Below are positions 63,293-64,000 of a stretch of 64,000 nt of DNA, piece by piece. This stretch comes from Bulleidia sp. zg-1006. GTDB lineage: Bacteria > Bacillota_I > Bacilli_A > Erysipelotrichales > Erysipelotrichaceae. Every line of letters starts with the position of its first letter. The first letter of the stretch is position 1. Under the pieces are notes generated by a model, which saw nothing but the letters and a program-made list of their open reading frames with translations, was not told the origin of the DNA and did no database searches. Made by a program: the position numbers and the translations under genes. The DNA is taken from the NCBI RefSeq assembly GCF_016812035.1, contig NZ_CP069178.1, positions 1,364,001 through 1,428,000 of the forward strand, written 5' to 3'.

Positions 63293-63722
63293 TGCCATCT
63301 TCCATTTCTACTTCTTCCCGTTCAACGAATTCATACTTCATGGTTTGATCATGACCTGTTTGTACCAATTGATTCGCTAAAGCATCCACGCTTTCCGCAA
63401 ATTGGCGAACAAGATTACCTTCAATAATCATACCTAAGTTCGTTCCCGAAAGAACTCGAATTTCTTTTTCACTATGAACCATGCTTAATTCAACCGCTAC
63501 TTTAAATGGTGAACCACCTAGTAAGTCGGTTAAGATTAAAACTCCTTCACAATCCTTTAATTGTTCCAAAGCATTCTCTAAATTTTTCTTTAAATCCTCT
63601 GTACTGTGATTTTGTTCAAAATCAACCGATACATAGAAATCTGGATATCCAGCAATCAATTCAACCGATGAAGTAACACCTGTCGCAAAATGACCATGTC
63701 CACTAACAATCATTCCAATCAT
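63288..63722 (-). CDS. PTS mannose-family EIIA component
   Basis: 144 residues. The phosphorylated His is in IVSGHGHFATG; LTDLLGGSPFKVAVEL is the family's second motif. It takes phosphate from HPr. It follows the isomerase gene by 12 bases. Confidence 0.93.
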   Translation of the reverse strand: MIGMIVSGHGHFATGVTSSVELIAGYPDFYVSVDFEQNHSTEDLKKNLENALEQLKDCEGVLILTDLLGGSPFKVAVELSMVHSEKEIRVLSGTNLGMIIEGNLVRQFAESVDALANQLVQTGHDQTMKYEFVEREEVEMEDGI

Positions 63723-63734
63723 ATAATTTTCCTC

Positions 63735-64000
63735 CTATTTACTATATGGGTATAAAATAACACCCTTGACCACACGGTTTACTTCACCTGTTGGACATGG
63801 GTTATCCGGTGTGATGGATAACGAAAGCGATTTAAACAATGCCACCAATTGAGCAACGGTAATATACGCTAATCCATTCACAACATTATCCCTTTCTTCA
63901 CCATTAAAACAATAATACCAATCCGCTAATTCTTTCGCTTCAGAACATTCTATGTTCGCTACCACTAAAATCTTATTGCCTTTACGCTGAACTGCCATTT
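63735..64000 (-). CDS. AgaS-like SIS-domain sugar isomerase (C-terminal part)
   Basis: The last 88 residues of a gene that continues past the right edge. NGLAYITVAQLVALFKSLSL and DNPCPTGEVNRVVKGVILYPY match the end of AgaS-type isomerase/deaminases that turn galactosamine-6-P into tagatose-6-P. It supports a galactosamine role for the PTS genes beside it. Confidence 0.8.
   Translation of the reverse strand, partial: MAVQRKGNKILVVANIECSEAKELADWYYCFNGEERDNVVNGLAYITVAQLVALFKSLSLSITPDNPCPTGEVNRVVKGVILYPYSK

Overview
The window is about 64 kb of low-GC, densely coded chromosome from a Gram-positive bacterium. The gene content points to a Firmicute: strong AGGAGG-type ribosome binding sites, a Bacillus-order S10/spc/alpha ribosomal cluster, a zinc-type S14, a Bce-type ABC/two-component module, mannose-family PTS genes and a YdjGHI-like trio. 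The lack of rpmD (L30) and map from the ribosomal cluster, the many membrane proteins of unknown family and the oral/gut-type sugar genes fit Erysipelotrichales. That placement is inference, not shown by a marker comparison.

Layout. 1-1347: the first codons of a Tex-like gene, then an SPFH (stomatin-like) gene and a small membrane partner. 1372-3850: a decayed IS3-family element whose middle has been replaced by a frameshifted phage-type replisome organizer and a DUF1016/YhcG nuclease gene with palindromes. 3942-7771: sbcC and sbcD. 7798-9741: two direct copies of a two-gene unit (secreted glycine-zipper protein plus small membrane protein); copy B carries a 318-bp in-frame deletion. 9792-16114: M18 and M29 aminopeptidases, membrane proteins, a prepilin peptidase and a DUF349 protein. 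16237-19133: a GNAT protein, tRNA-Asn, a split transketolase and a possible 31-residue ORF. 19138-25904: a Bce-like transporter and two-component system, followed by an IS1634-family element flanked by 309-bp direct repeats that copy the start of the response regulator. 25946-31772: the YdjGHI-like trio, an O-methyltransferase, a membrane-anchored sigma-like SH3b protein and a lipoprotein.

31872-39879 is a same-strand catabolic cluster: FAD oxidoreductase, ROK-type regulator with a perfect palindromic operator, ion-transporter-superfamily permease, hydantoinase/oxoprolinase A, an HEXXH protein, NanE and a ROK kinase. NanE and the kinase would turn ManNAc into GlcNAc-6-P; the substrate of the other enzymes is unknown. 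39930-41889 is cysK-cysE behind a leader ORF with four consecutive Cys codons and a terminator, which looks like transcription attenuation by cysteine supply; a Fur-like palindrome lies upstream.

42078-55612 is the ribosomal protein cluster, transcribed on the minus strand from rpsJ to rplQ, with secY, adk, infA and rpoA. Upstream of it are a barnase/barstar pair and a HAD phosphatase. 57307-64000 holds a GatZ/KbaZ-type gene, two small membrane proteins and an amino-sugar PTS locus (EIIA, EIIB, EIIC, EIID, an AraC-type regulator and the end of an AgaS-like isomerase), which together suggest uptake of galactosamine or N-acetylgalactosamine.

The best candidates for something new are the Cys-codon leader of cysK, the duplicated glycine-zipper/membrane-protein pair, the palindromes of the DUF1016 gene, the oxoprolinase-NanE cluster and the membrane sigma-like SH3b protein.
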